Below are positions 9,560-18,859 of a stretch of 64,000 nt of DNA, piece after piece (the first letter of the stretch is position 1; the number at the start of each line of letters is the position of its first letter). The translations under genes were made by a program, and so were the position numbers. Source of the stretch: Forficula auricularia (taxonomy: Eukaryota; Arthropoda; Insecta; Dermaptera; Forficulidae); contig JALMQS010000225.1 in assembly GCA_024734495.1 (NCBI GenBank), positions 18,676,573 through 18,740,572 of the forward strand, given 5' to 3'. The notes under the pieces were generated by a model. That model ran no database searches. It was not told the DNA's origin and was given only the letters and a program-made list of their open reading frames with translations.

Positions 9560-9838
9560 ACTCAACCATCTTTATTTAAATTATATGGCATGGCTATATG
9601 TTTAAATTTAGAATCACTATATCGCGAAATTTTACAAATTAAGATAACAATCTTTGAGTAAAATATTTTACGCGTTTGCATATGTCAGAGTGGTTCGTAT
9701 CCCGCAGGTGAGCCAGGTGTCCCGGATTGCTGTTACTGTCACTCGGGTTCGATTCCCGAGGGGGTGAAAAACAACCCCTCTGACATATAATTAAAAATAT
9801 TCCATTTCAACGGATTTAATAGATGACACCATCTTATG
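9560..9838 (+). mobile_element. tRNA-like cassette element, intact arm
   Basis: The core at 9680-9788 is enclosed by a perfect 11-bp stem, ATATGTCAGAG at 9680-9690 with CTCTGACATAT at 9778-9788. Inside are a canonical T-arm, CTCGGG-TTCGATT-CCCGAG (9742-9760), containing a perfect box B GGTTCGATTCC, and a GGGGT...ACCCC hairpin (9761-9778). A normal 7-bp tRNA acceptor stem is absent, so this is tRNA-derived and not a tRNA gene. The box A match is weak. Confidence 0.6.
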
Positions 9839-9874
9839 ATTTTCTAGTAAATTTGAATCTATTACCATCGGCAA

Positions 9875-10765
9875 ATTAATCATCATCATTGAGTATACAG
9901 CCCTAAGACTGGTTTGATGCAACAATCCGTCTCCACTCGACTCTGTCCCCCGCCAGCTGTTTAACCTCTCTAAATGTCTGGCATCCCATATCCCCAATTA
10001 TTTGGTTGAAATATTCTAATCTGGGTCTTCCCCTTCCCCTTTTCTTTCCCCCCCATCCCCTAAGCAGTCCCCCATGTCTCAGTGTGTGTCCCATCATCTG
10101 ACCTCGTCTCTTCTTCAGACTCTTCCACAAGGTTCTTCTTTCTCCGATTCTTCCAAGAACTTCTTCATTTGTAATTCTTCTATCCATCCATTTGATATTC
10201 ATCATTCTTCTGTAGCACCACATTTCGAAAGCCTCCAATCTCTTTCTCTCCGCTTTTCCAATTGTCCAGGTTTCACACCCGTACATGGCTATGCTCCATT
10301 CATATGTCTTCAATAGCAACTTCCTGTTTGCTAAGCTGATTGAGGAGGAGCATAGTAGTTTTGTTTTGAATTAAACCCCATTTTTGCTTGGGCAATTCTT
10401 GATTTAATTTCGTTTTTGCTCCTCCCATCCCATGTTATTTTACTTCCTAGGTAGCGGAATTCCTTAACTCCTTCTAGGTTTTCTTGGTTAATTTTGATGC
10501 ATTCCTGTCTCGTTTGTTCTTTTTTTGTACATACTAGGACCTTGGTTTTATTCTTGTTTATTTTCATTTTGATTTCTTCTATTAGATTTGGTTAATTCCA
10601 TTCAAGGCGTCCTCTAATTCTTTTTTATTGCTTCCTAGAAGGGCAATGTCATCGGCAAATCTCAACATAGCGATCTTTTGACCTTGGATTTCTATACCTG
10701 TATCAATTTTGCCTTTGAATTCTTTAATCGCTTCTTCTATGTATAAGTTGAAAATTAATATCTTT
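9875..10765 (-). pseudogene. LINE reverse transcriptase, 3' remnant
   Basis: Minus-strand fragments in several frames reconstruct the C-terminal half of a non-LTR retrotransposon polyprotein. First comes the palm catalytic box, LRFADDIALL (FADD at 10648-10659). A thumb-like stretch KINKNKTKVLVC and EFRYLGSKIT (10331-10567) follows, then a C-terminal ORF at 9903-10319 with YGCETWTI, FEMWCYRRMM and a GRGRPR tail. This order is typical of RTE-like and related LINEs. Frameshifts separate the pieces and everything upstream of the palm is missing, so it is a 5'-truncated dead copy. The end carries ATGATGATGAT on the minus strand, like the short microsatellite tails of RTE elements. The clade is probable, not certain. 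Confidence 0.75.
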
Positions 10766-10769
10766 CATA

Positions 10770-10950
10770 TTAAACATATAGGTTTCTATTTAAAAAACAG
10801 AACCTGGCCTTAAAATACCCTTGAAATAGATAGACAAACAAGTACTTTAGTTTCCCCCTAGATATAAATAAACAATTTTCATATAATGCACTGTTTTTGA
10901 GTTACCAATAAGACTGTCTCTAGATAAAAATAACTCACCCGGTATATATA
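10770..10950 (-). repeat. Dispersed repeat, reverse of 2125-2320
   Basis: It shares the AGACTGTCTC, ATAATGCACT and AATACCCTTGAAA motifs with 2125-2320 in the opposite orientation. It abuts the LINE remnant. Bases 10950-11330 contain a short (TA)n and otherwise nothing I can identify. Confidence 0.45.
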
Positions 10951-11394
10951 TATATATTGTAACAGACTATATAATTTAAAGCTTAAGATGTTGCCATTCA
11001 AAAATTCAGACCTTTTGTTTTTAAATAGCGTGTATCTTCCTTCGAGTTGGTTTATTTGTGACAATGACCTCAAAAATGGATCCAAGGCTATATTTGGGCG
11101 CTAGAATGAAGTTCATCTCTTGTGCATGGACTCAATTCAAAAGAGCAGAGTGAGAGAGAGATCTAAATAAACTCGTGAATGTGAATCAGTTAAGAGTCGA
11201 CAGCTGCGTTCTCGCTATTTCCATATAGATTATATGGCTTTTACATTTACAAGTAATTTTGTAAGCCCGAAGTGAGAGGTCGGGGACAATGGCATCTTAA
11301 ATTTATTTATTTTTAATAAATGAATTTAACTTTTGTTTATAATGATATTGATACAAGAAGAAGTTGCACCAAGAAGGTACAACCTCTGTAGTCC

Positions 11395-11615
11395 GTGGTG
11401 GACCCTTGTAACGTGAAGATAAGGGGAGGTTTAGGGATTGGGTGGCAGTCGAAGGTATCTGTGGATGCTGGTCTTGAAAGATTGAAGGTTATAAGTTGCT
11501 GGAAAGACGGTCGGGGAAGAGAATTCCAGTCTCTAGAAGTCATAGGGATAAATGAATTGGCGAATGCGTTTGTTCGATTAGTATCCAGTTTAAGCGCGTA
11601 GGGGTGTTCAAACTT
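11395..11615 (-). pseudogene. Jockey/CR1-like LINE, extreme C-terminus
   Basis: The minus-strand frame reads HPYALKLDTNRT, then SFIPMTSRDWNSLP. After a shift comes a YNLQSF-type stretch. This is the usual C-terminal end of Jockey/CR1-type reverse transcriptases, where an HPY...RT block precedes WNSLP and a NLQ.FK motif. It belongs to the same element as 12490-13033, which encodes the segment just upstream. A family K copy now separates the two pieces. Confidence 0.65.
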
Positions 11616-12285
11616 GAGTTGTTTACCAAAAAAGAATTTAGTCTTTTTGATTTTAAGTCGATTCTTCCACGTTTTCAGTAGAGGTTGCCATTAATAGTCA
11701 AAACATCAAAAATGGAATGCAATAAGGTTATTCCTTTAGTATTAGATAAGAATCAATCGCTATTTTTTATTTTAAGTCGAATCCTCTGTGTCTTCAGCAA
11801 TGGTTACCAATAAAAACCGAAACGTCAAAAATCCAATATAGAATGGTTATTCCACAAGTACTAGTTGAGAATCAATCGCTATTTTTGATTTTAAGACGAT
11901 TCTTCCATGTCTTCAGCAAAGGTAACGAATAAGAAAACAACGCTGTTGCTATGGTTACTTATAAAATGTCCTCCCAAATTTTTAGCATTTCACAGAGAGA
12001 AGCCTATCCATTCTTACTTAAATTAGGTTAAATGAGCTATATTAAAACGATCAAATGAATAAATTTAAAAAAATTTTTAAAAAAGTACTATCTTACTCTA
12101 GAGTAAAGTACTTTAAAATATAATTTTACTAAAAACTTTATTTAACCTTTTTTGTGGTCCCCAAGGTACTTAATTAGGATATTAAATTTCATCAAAATTG
12201 GTTAAGTCATTTTCAAGATATTTAGAAAAAACTAAAAAAGTAGCTGAAATAAAGTACTAATGTTTGTGAGCCGATATGTACCAAA
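11612..12285 (+). repeat. Dispersed repeat family K, copy K1
   Basis: About 650 bp nearly identical in order to 34735-35385. It contains three diverged units of about 100 bp, each with a TTTTAAGTCGATTC-like block, GTCTTCAGCAA and GGTTATTCC. A shared right part follows, with GTACTATCTTACTCT and GTGGTCCCCAAGGTACTTAA. The left end meets the LINE C-terminus abruptly, so K1 inserted into that LINE or replaced part of it. No ORF. Confidence 0.6.
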
Positions 12286-12390
12286 AACTAATCAGCGCTT
12301 CATTTTGTTAAAATAATGGTAGGTTTTCAATTTCATTTCAATCGGTGCAACGGTGTGGAAAAAATCGTGGGCCAAAAAAACGATAACAGA

Positions 12391-12411
12391 CATCCATCCA
12401 TCCATCCATCC
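12391..12411. repeat. (CATC)n microsatellite
   Basis: Five CATC units followed by C. It lies between the two parts of the broken LINE. Confidence 0.9.
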
Positions 12412-12489
12412 GCACGCACTAAATGAAAAAATGGCACTTTTTGGCCTCTCGACGAGACCCCATGTAATTTTTGGCAAAACCGTCACGTG

Positions 12490-13033
12490 CTAAAATTCAA
12501 CCTAATTGAATACTACAATTTGTGACTTTAATTGAGTCCATGGGTTCCGTAGTCTTTACCTGAGGACCCTTTGAAGTCGCGCTTGCCGCGCGACCGATTA
12601 CAATACTTTCTCCCATGCTTTGCATTGGATAAAGTAAAAAGGAAAGGGCTGAGACAGATCTACGATGGGCTAGAGAGTCGAGAGTGTCAGTTAATGTAGG
12701 ATCGCCTATCAGTCTGATAGCTCGCCTCTGAATTGCATCTAAGATATTAAGAGAATGCTTGGAGGCCCCTCTCCACAAATGCGAGCCTTTTGAGCCTTGT
12801 ATAATATAAGGAGTTGCGTGGGGGTGAAAAATCGTTTGGTTCGGAAAAGAAAGCCAAGCTTAGATGCTTCAGCTTTTGCTACTGAGATAATATGGTCATT
12901 CCAAGAGAGGTCAGAACCTAAGGTGACACCTAACATTGATATTTTATTACGGAATTCCAATGAGCTCGAATCCGGAAGGTTCCTATCTGTGCGCCTAGAA
13001 ATTAGGCAGCATTGTGTTTTGCCAGCATTAAAG
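12490..13033 (-). pseudogene. Jockey/CR1-like LINE reverse transcriptase fragment
   Basis: The minus-strand reading starts FNAGKTQCCLISRR and continues MLGVTLGSDLSWNDHI, then KLGFLFRTKRFFTP and LLILYKAQ. After a frameshift it reads LWRGASKHSLNILD and IQRRAIRLIGD, then AHRRSVSALSF. This is the connection/thumb and post-RT region of Jockey- or CR1-type LINEs. The catalytic palm is absent, so the copy is truncated. It contains at least one frameshift (about 12740-12780) and loses similarity after about 12650. The missing C-terminus is found at 11395-11615. Confidence 0.75.
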
Positions 13034-13612
13034 TCTTACCATACAGGATATGTTCAAGTATTATAATCGTGCATGAAAAAAGTGTTTGTTTTTTTTTTCG
13101 AAATATCTCAAAAACGGCTTAAACTATTTTGATTTAAAAAATTGAGCGCAACCATGGCATGCCGCTCTACAAGAAAGCTCTAATAAGTGAGCATCGAAAA
13201 AATTGTATTTTTTAAGATAATAATTGTTTTGTCAAAATGTCGCTTAGTCTGTCTGTCTGTGTGTTATCAAACTTTTGTGGACGAGCTTAGCTCAAAAACT
13301 ATTGCGAATATCGAATCCAAATTTCACACGTAGTTTTTGTCCATTGAGATTAAGAGCTGATTAGATTTTGGTGAATATCGACCCAAAAAATAATGGGTGC
13401 GCAGGAAGGGGGGGGGGGGGTTAAAAATTAAAAATCTAGGCAATTTGAGCAAACTCAACCAAAGTTTGTATACATAATATGTGGGCCCAGAGTAATCTAA
13501 AAATGCAAAAACACCCTCCCCTACATGATTATAAATAGTTTTATTAAATATTAAATATAAGTGAGGGGCCAGGTTGTATTGTAAAGTCAAGTGGATGACC
13601 ACATCAGAACAC
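13034..13612. repeat. Dispersed repeat family E, copy E1
   Basis: It shares a series of blocks with 32190-33300, 39777-40277 and 59450-59875: CTTTACCATACAGG with GTATTATAATCGTGCATG, AAATATCTCAAAAACGGC, GTCCATTGAGATTAAGAGC, AATCTAGG.AATTTGAGC, and an end with GTATTGTAAAGTCAAGTGG and ACATCAGAACACGTCAGCT. The start and the near-end carry complementary ACTTTACCATACA / TGTATGGTAAAGT motifs in other copies. Non-coding. Confidence 0.6.
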
Positions 13613-13705
13613 GTCAGCTAGGGTTAGGAATCGAACCCAAGAGCTAACTACCTAGCCGGGCCGTTAGCCAAACATTTAAGACCCGGCAAGCTAGTAGCGG
13701 TAAAC
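13612..13705 (-). other. tRNA-like head next to family E
   Basis: The minus strand has a box A-like TGGCTAACGG and a box B GGTTCGATTCC within CTCTTGGGTTCGATTCC. The pair closely resembles 16623-16667. It is directly joined to the GTCAGCT end of E1. This raises the possibility that family E is a tRNA-headed retroposon read on the minus strand whose other copies lost the head. No acceptor stem forms, so this is not a functional tRNA. Confidence 0.45.
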
Positions 13706-13707
13706 TA

Positions 13708-14401
13708 AGATAGGTGTACAACAGATGCATTTCGATATAGTCTCAACCTTTAGCATTGCACTTGGTCCAGCGAGCCATATGCTTCCGGGTGCCTTCCTGG
13801 TAGAAGGTTTTCGGTTGGTCATGAAGGCACTTTTGCACCGCATCCCGAACGTCCATGCTCAAAGCTTCTTTGAGCGGTCCAAAGAGACGAAAGTCCGTTT
13901 GGGATGTAGGGAGGCTGTTCCAGGATCTTTATTGTTTCTATGGTGTGATGGACCGTGTGCGGCCGGGCGTTGTCTTGCAACAACAAACCTTTCATTGAGA
14001 GTAGACCACTGGGTTTGTTTCGAATCACTGGCTTCAGCTTATTGGCCAACAAATCACTGTACCTCGCACTATTTACGGTAGTCCCCCAGTATAGGGCCTT
14101 TTTCCTCCCAAAACAAAGTTAGCATCGCCTTCCCAGGACTTGAATTTTTTCGTTTTAGGGGAGCCTGGGTGTTTCCACTCCATACTCTGGCGTTTCTTTT
14201 CGGTCTCATAGTTATGAACCCACGTTTCATCAACGGTAACTATTCTGCTTAAAAATGCGTTGCCTTCTGCGCGGTGCAAAAGTGGCTTCATGACCAACCG
14301 AAAACCTTCTACCAGAAGCTTGTGGCTTCCTGGACCAATTGCATTGCTAAAGGTGGAGACTATATCGAAAAAATAATAATGTATCTGTTGTACGCCTATC
14401 T
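13708..14401 (-). mobile_element. Rearranged mariner with inverted 3' ends
   Basis: Element ends are AGATAGGTGTACAACAGATG at 13708-13727 and its near-complement ending CCTATCT at 14401, each flanked by TA (13706-13707, 14402-14403). The terminal inverted repeats are about 130 bp long and include mariner coding sequence: the C-terminal part of the transposase is present twice, once on each strand. The 5' end of a normal mariner is missing and has been replaced by an inverted copy of the 3' end. The clean TA flanks suggest that the rearranged form itself may have transposed. Confidence 0.75.
13733..14285 (-). pseudogene. Mariner transposase, central and C-terminal remnant
   Basis: The minus strand encodes RIVTVDETWVHNYE, with the first catalytic Asp, then KRQSMEWKHPGSP. 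A second frame gives LLLQDNARPH, with the second catalytic Asp. The PPYSPDLSP-like third site is damaged: only PPYIP remains before LFGP-type sequence, consistent with a small deletion that removed the third Asp. The C-terminus DQPKTFYQ...DYIE follows, with a stop. The N-terminal DNA-binding domain is absent. It is inactive. The DD34D family assignment is secure from these motifs. Confidence 0.85.
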
Positions 14402-14585
14402 TATAACGAGCTTTTCGTGCGTGCCTCGAAGCTCGGCCCTCCGGGCTGGTGCCCTGGCGGGCAGCGTCTCTGTCCAAAAAATTTTATTCCTCTTAAAAAA
14501 CCACACTCCAAATGTATACCCGTAAACTACCGAAAATACATCGTCTCTTAAAAGTTTCGCCTCTTTAATTTTTGAGTGGCAGTAT

Positions 14586-16180
14586 TTAATGTTTCTTAAT
14601 TTAAAATGAATTGGAGTCTTTCATTTCAAAATTCGAATATATATATTTCAAATTTGCCTGGTTAATGAAAATCGATTGGAGCCATCCAGTTTAAAATCCG
14701 AGCTGACAATTATATTTCAAATTTGCCTCGTTAATTAATATATATTTAATGTTTCTTAATTTAAAATGAATTGGAGTCTTTCATTTCAAAATTCGAATAT
14801 ATATATTTCAAATTTGCCTGGTTAATGAAAATCGATTGGAGCCATCAGTTTAAAATCCGAGCTGACAATTATATTTCAAATTTGCCTCGTTAATTAATAT
14901 ATATTTAATGTTTCTTAATTTAAAATGAATTGGAGTCTTTCATTTCAAAATTCGAATATATATATTTCAAATTTGCCTGGTTAATGAAAATCGATTGGAG
15001 CCATCAGTTTAAAATCCGAGCTGACAATTATATTTCAAATTTGCCTCGTTAATTAATATATATTTAATGTTTCTTAATTTAAAATGAATTGGAGTCTTTC
15101 ATTTCAAAATTCGAATATATATATTTCAAATTTGCCTGGTTAATGAAAATCGATTGGAGCCATCAGTTTAAAATCCGAGCTGACAATTATATTTCAAATT
15201 TGCCTCGTTAATTAATATATATTTAATGTTTCTTAATTTAAAATGAATTGGAGTCTTTCATTTCAAAATTCGAATATATATATTTCAAATTTGCCTGGTT
15301 AATGAAAATCGATTGGAGCCATCAGTTTAAAATCCGAGCTGACAATTATATTTCAAATTTGCCTCGTTAATTAATATATATTTAATGTTTCTTAATTTAA
15401 AATGAATTGGAGTCTTTCATTTCAAAATTCGAATATATATATTTCAAATTTGCCTGGTTAATGAAAATCGATTGGAGCCATCAGTTTAAAATCCGAGCTG
15501 ACAATTATATTTCAAATTTGCCTCGTTAATTAATATATATTTAATGTTTCTTAATTTAAAATGAATTGGAGTCTTTCATTTCAAAATTCGAATATATATA
15601 TTTCAAATTTGCCTGGTTAATGAAAATCGATTGGAGCCATCAGTTTAAAATCCGAGCTGACAATTATATTTCAAATTTGCCTCGTTAATTAATATATATT
15701 TAATGTTTCTTAATTTAAAATGAATTGGAGTCTTTCATTTCAAAATTCGAATATATATATTTCAAATTTGCCTGGTTAATGAAAATCGATTGGAGCCATC
15801 CAGTTTAAAATCCGAGCTGACAATTATATTTCAAATTTGCCTCGTTAATTAATATATATTTAATGTTTCTTAATTTAAAATGAATTGGAGTCTTTCATTT
15901 CAAAATTCGAATATATATATTTCAAATTTGCCTGGTTAATGAAAATCGATTGGAGCCATCAGTTTAAAATCCGAGCTGACAATTATATTTCAAATTTGCC
16001 TCGTTAATTAATATATATTTAATGTTTCTTAATTTAAAATGAATTGGAGTCTTTCATTTCAAAATTCGAATATATATATTTCAAATTTGCCTGGTTAATG
16101 AAAATCGATTGGAGCCATCAGTTTAAAATCCGAGCTGACAATTATATTTCAAATTTGCCTCGTTAATTAATATATATATT
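14586..16180. repeat. 159-bp tandem satellite, about ten units
   Basis: TTTAATGTTTCTTAATTTAA recurs at 14586, 14745, 14904, 15063, 15222 and so on to about 16179, a spacing of 159 bp (160 where one extra C occurs). Units are almost identical. Each holds two related halves, one with TTGCCTGGTTAATG and one with TTGCCTCGTTAATT. A single diverged unit in T4 and T1 shows the ancestral copy number inside the element. Confidence 0.95.
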
Positions 16181-16319
16181 TAATGTTTCTTAATTTAAAA
16201 TCTATTGGTGTTTTTTTCATTTTCATTCGAGTTCAAATGAATACAATATTATCTCGACACAAAGTCTAAATCAAAAATATATAGTTTTAGTAACAACATA
16301 ACACAACATAAATATTAAT

Positions 16320-16757
16320 GATTAATGTAAAGATTTAAGCATCTTTTTTGAGTTTCTTTTTTTGAAAAAAGATGGAATTTTTTCAAAAATCAACCAATTA
16401 TATAATATTGAAAAGTGAATTTATTTTTATTTAGGAACAAATCAAAGATTTTTATAAGAAATAAAGCTACAAATTTTTCACTCCTTTCAACTCGAATGGA
16501 ATAGTAAAAAATCAGGCTAAACTTAAAGCTTAGAACTTAGCTTAAAGCTTAACTTAAAGCTTTAAACTTAGCTTTATTTCTTATATATGTTGCATATCGG
16601 AGAGAGATTTGTCTTAAGGGTTTGGCTAACAGCCCGGCAAGCTTAGTTAGCGCTTGGGTTCGATTCCCAAGGGGACGAAACCCTCTGATATGCAATGTAA
16701 AAATATTTCTACTAAAATCTTTGATTTGTTCCTAAATAAAAATAAATTCACTTTTCA
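16320..16757. mobile_element. TIR element carrying a tRNA-like cassette
   Basis: The insert lies between direct repeats of about 12-13 bp (ATAAATATTAATG at about 16307-16319 and 16758-16770). T4 and T3 show the uninterrupted site. Its arms AAAAGTGAATTTATTTTTAT...CAAATCAAAGATTTT (about 16403-16457) are mirrored at about 16715-16758. The centre is the tRNA-like cassette at 16590-16695. Tandem AACTTAAAGCTT-type repeats lie at 16515-16570. It is unusual for one insert to combine long inverted repeats, retroposon-length target duplications and Pol III-like boxes. Confidence 0.6.
16590..16695 (+). other. tRNA-like cassette closed by an outer stem
   Basis: TTGCATATC (16590-16598) pairs with GATATGCAA (16687-16695). 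Inside lie a box A-like TGGCTAACAG (16623-16632) and a perfect box B GGTTCGATTCC (16657-16667) within a 6-bp T-arm, CTTGGG-TTCGATT-CCCAAG. The spacing between the boxes is short (24 nt). No acceptor stem or plausible anticodon arm forms. It matches the architecture of 9680-9788. Confidence 0.6.
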
Positions 16758-16769
16758 ATAAATATTAAT

Positions 16770-16845
16770 GTTACATTGGTCTAATGGCTAGAGCTCATGC
16801 CCTTAGTTCAAGAGTTCGTCTGTTCGATTCTAGGCAAGAGGGTAA
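16770..16845 (+). promoter_or_regulatory. tRNA-derived Pol III promoter-like segment, T2
   Basis: TTGGTCTAATGGCTAGAGC resembles box A (TGGTCTAATGG) and CTGTTCGATTCTAGG resembles box B. Homologous segments are at 49808-49875 and 60866-60932, where box A reads TGGTCTAGTGG exactly. The segment is tRNA-derived and belongs to family T. The stems are too poor for a functional tRNA. Confidence 0.5.
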
Positions 16846-17114
16846 TTTTTTTAGAGAAATTTCTCTAAGCGTTGTTACAAATTAATCTAGACAAATATAT
16901 ATAGTATATAGTTTAATAAACTTGTAGAACGAAAAGTGTAAGTAATTTTTGACTTATCCTCTTACATTCATAGGCAAATCTGAAAAATTTATGAATATTG
17001 ATTATTGGTTCAGTATAGTTGACACCCAGCAAAATGACAAATTCTAGTAGTTGACACAGATTTGTTTCAGTAGTTGACACTTGCTTTCGTGGGAGAAAAA
17101 TATAGTACAATAAT

Positions 17115-17250
17115 ACCTCCGTTAACGATACCTCGCTATAACGTCATTGCTTGGGATGAAGTATCACAACAGTGCCTTAAAACTGCTTGGAAGAAAGTAG
17201 GAATCAATTTAGAAGAAAAATCGGAGCTTGCTAATGATATTTAGAACGAA
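17115..17250 (+). pseudogene. Pogo-like transposase C-terminal fragment
   Basis: The plus frame gives IAWDEVSQQCLKTAWKKVGI, resembling the tryptophan-containing segment near the C-terminus of pogo/Tigger transposases. The preceding TACCTCCGTTAACGATACC is of the kind seen at pogo-type termini. The fragment is only about 40 residues and ends at a stop before the LINE. The assignment is tentative. Confidence 0.35.
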
Positions 17251-17279
17251 CTTCTCTGAAATAGCACCCCAATTACATT

Positions 17280-18815
17280 TTAATGAAGTTAACAAAAAAC
17301 GGTATTTTAAGATCTGAAATAACCCATGCAATAGACCAATTAAAAAATTGCAAATCTCCAGGAAGAGATCAAATTACAGCAGAGATACTGAAAAATATGG
17401 GAGATATAGGAATATCAAGAATTAGTGATATTTGTAGCAGGGTGTGGGAAACTGGAAAATGGCCGGATGACTGGGTGAGTTCGGTTTTTGTCCCAATACA
17501 CAAGAAAGGACCCAAAAACATTTGTGATAATTACAGGCTTATTGCTCTGATACCTCATGCAAGTAAAATAATGTTGTCTATCATCCATGAAAGGCTTAAG
17601 TGCTACGTTGATTGGCAAATAACCTAACCAGACGGGTTTCGTTAAAGGTAAAGGAACTCGCGAACAAATATTGAACATAAGACTCATAATTGAAAAAGCA
17701 AGGGAGTTCTATATTCCAGTTTATTTTTGCTTTGTAGATTACTGCAAAGCATTTGACAGCCTTCAATGGCCAAAACTTTGGGAGATTTTAGGGAAAATAG
17801 GGGTCCCACGACATCTGATTTTATTAATAAAGAGTCTATACGACAACAACTCTGGTGTGGTCCGGATCGAAAACAGTTTGTCAGATGAGTTTAGCATAGG
17901 CAGAGGGGTGCGTCAGGGGTGTATTTTGTCGCCTACTCTCTTCAAAATATATGGAGAATATGTCATGCGGATGGTCTTGGAGGGATGGAATGGTGGCGTC
18001 TCTGTGGGGGGTGTGAAGTTGACTAACTTGAGATATGCAGATGATACAGCCCTGCTTGCAAAGTCGGAATAAGAATTAGTCCAGCTCCTTGGGAGACTTG
18101 AAAAAGTAAGCAGAGAGTATGGGCTGGAGATAAATCATACCAAAACTAAGATCATGATTATCGACCGAGCGAATAACAACATGTCCAACATTAGAAGAAT
18201 CGATGGTTGCGATGTGGTCGATCACTTCATATATCTTGGGTCCATGATAACCAACAAGGGCAGATGTGACGATGAAATCAACAGGCGTGTTCAGATGGGG
18301 AGATCTGTGATGACGAAACTAAAAAAATTTGGCAGGATAACAGCCTAACTATCAATACTAAAAAACTAATAGTTAAATCACTGGTCTTTCCTGTCATGTT
18401 TTATGCGTCAGAAACATGGACAGTGAAGAAGGTCAACCGCAGAAAAATTGATGCCTTCGAGCTATGGTGCTGGAGGAGAATGCTACGTATTCCCTGGACA
18501 GCGCGGCGAACAAACGTCTCGATTCTTAAGCAAGTGCGGGCTGACCAGCGTCTGTCAAGTATTGTGCTCACAAGAGTCATGAGATACTTTGGCCATCTTA
18601 CTCGTGCCAGTGATGGGTTGGAGCGGATCGTGATCCAGGGAAGAGTTGAGGGTTCACGGAGAAGGGGCAGATCTCCGGCCAGATGGACCGATCAAATAAG
18701 GGAGGGGACCGGCGTGAGCTTCCAGGGTGCTTCGACGGTGGCCCGCAATCGTTCCAAATGGAGAGCAGTGATCCGCAAAATAAAATCTGTGGGCGTGTGG
18801 AGTCAGTAGGGTCAC
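17280..18815 (+). pseudogene. RTE/BovB-like LINE reverse transcriptase, decayed
   Basis: Four overlapping or adjacent frames reconstruct most of an RT domain and the full C-terminus. Residues at 17283-17627 give KSPGRDQITAEILKN and PIHKKGPKNICDNYR (RT blocks 1-2). 17671-18072 gives FVDYCKAFDSL with the first catalytic Asp, GVRQGCILSPTLF, and LRYADDTALL with the catalytic YADD. After a stop at 18070-18072 the same frame continues through YLGSMITNKG. 18396-18809 gives YASETWTVKK, FELWCWRRML, IPWTARRTN and WTDQIREG. These motifs match the RTE clade, especially BovB-type elements. The endonuclease is absent. At least two frameshifts and one stop make it inactive. Confidence 0.85.
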
Positions 18816-18859
18816 GTAACTTCTGCAAAGAAGAATGCGACTTCGTAGAAGAACAAAAA

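Larger units (their letters stand above)
14404..16915 (+). mobile_element. Family T repeat, copy T2, with expanded satellite
   Basis: It begins ACGAGCTTTTCGTGCG and ends at GTATATAG near 16912. The order is leader (14404-14575), satellite block (14586-16180), a linker with AAATGAATACAATATTATCTC, an inserted tRNA-like element (16320-16757), the family's own box A/box B region (16770-16840), and the shared end. Compared with T4 (60329-61003, one satellite unit and no insert), T2 has grown by about 1.4 kb of tandem DNA plus 0.44 kb of insertion. Confidence 0.7.
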
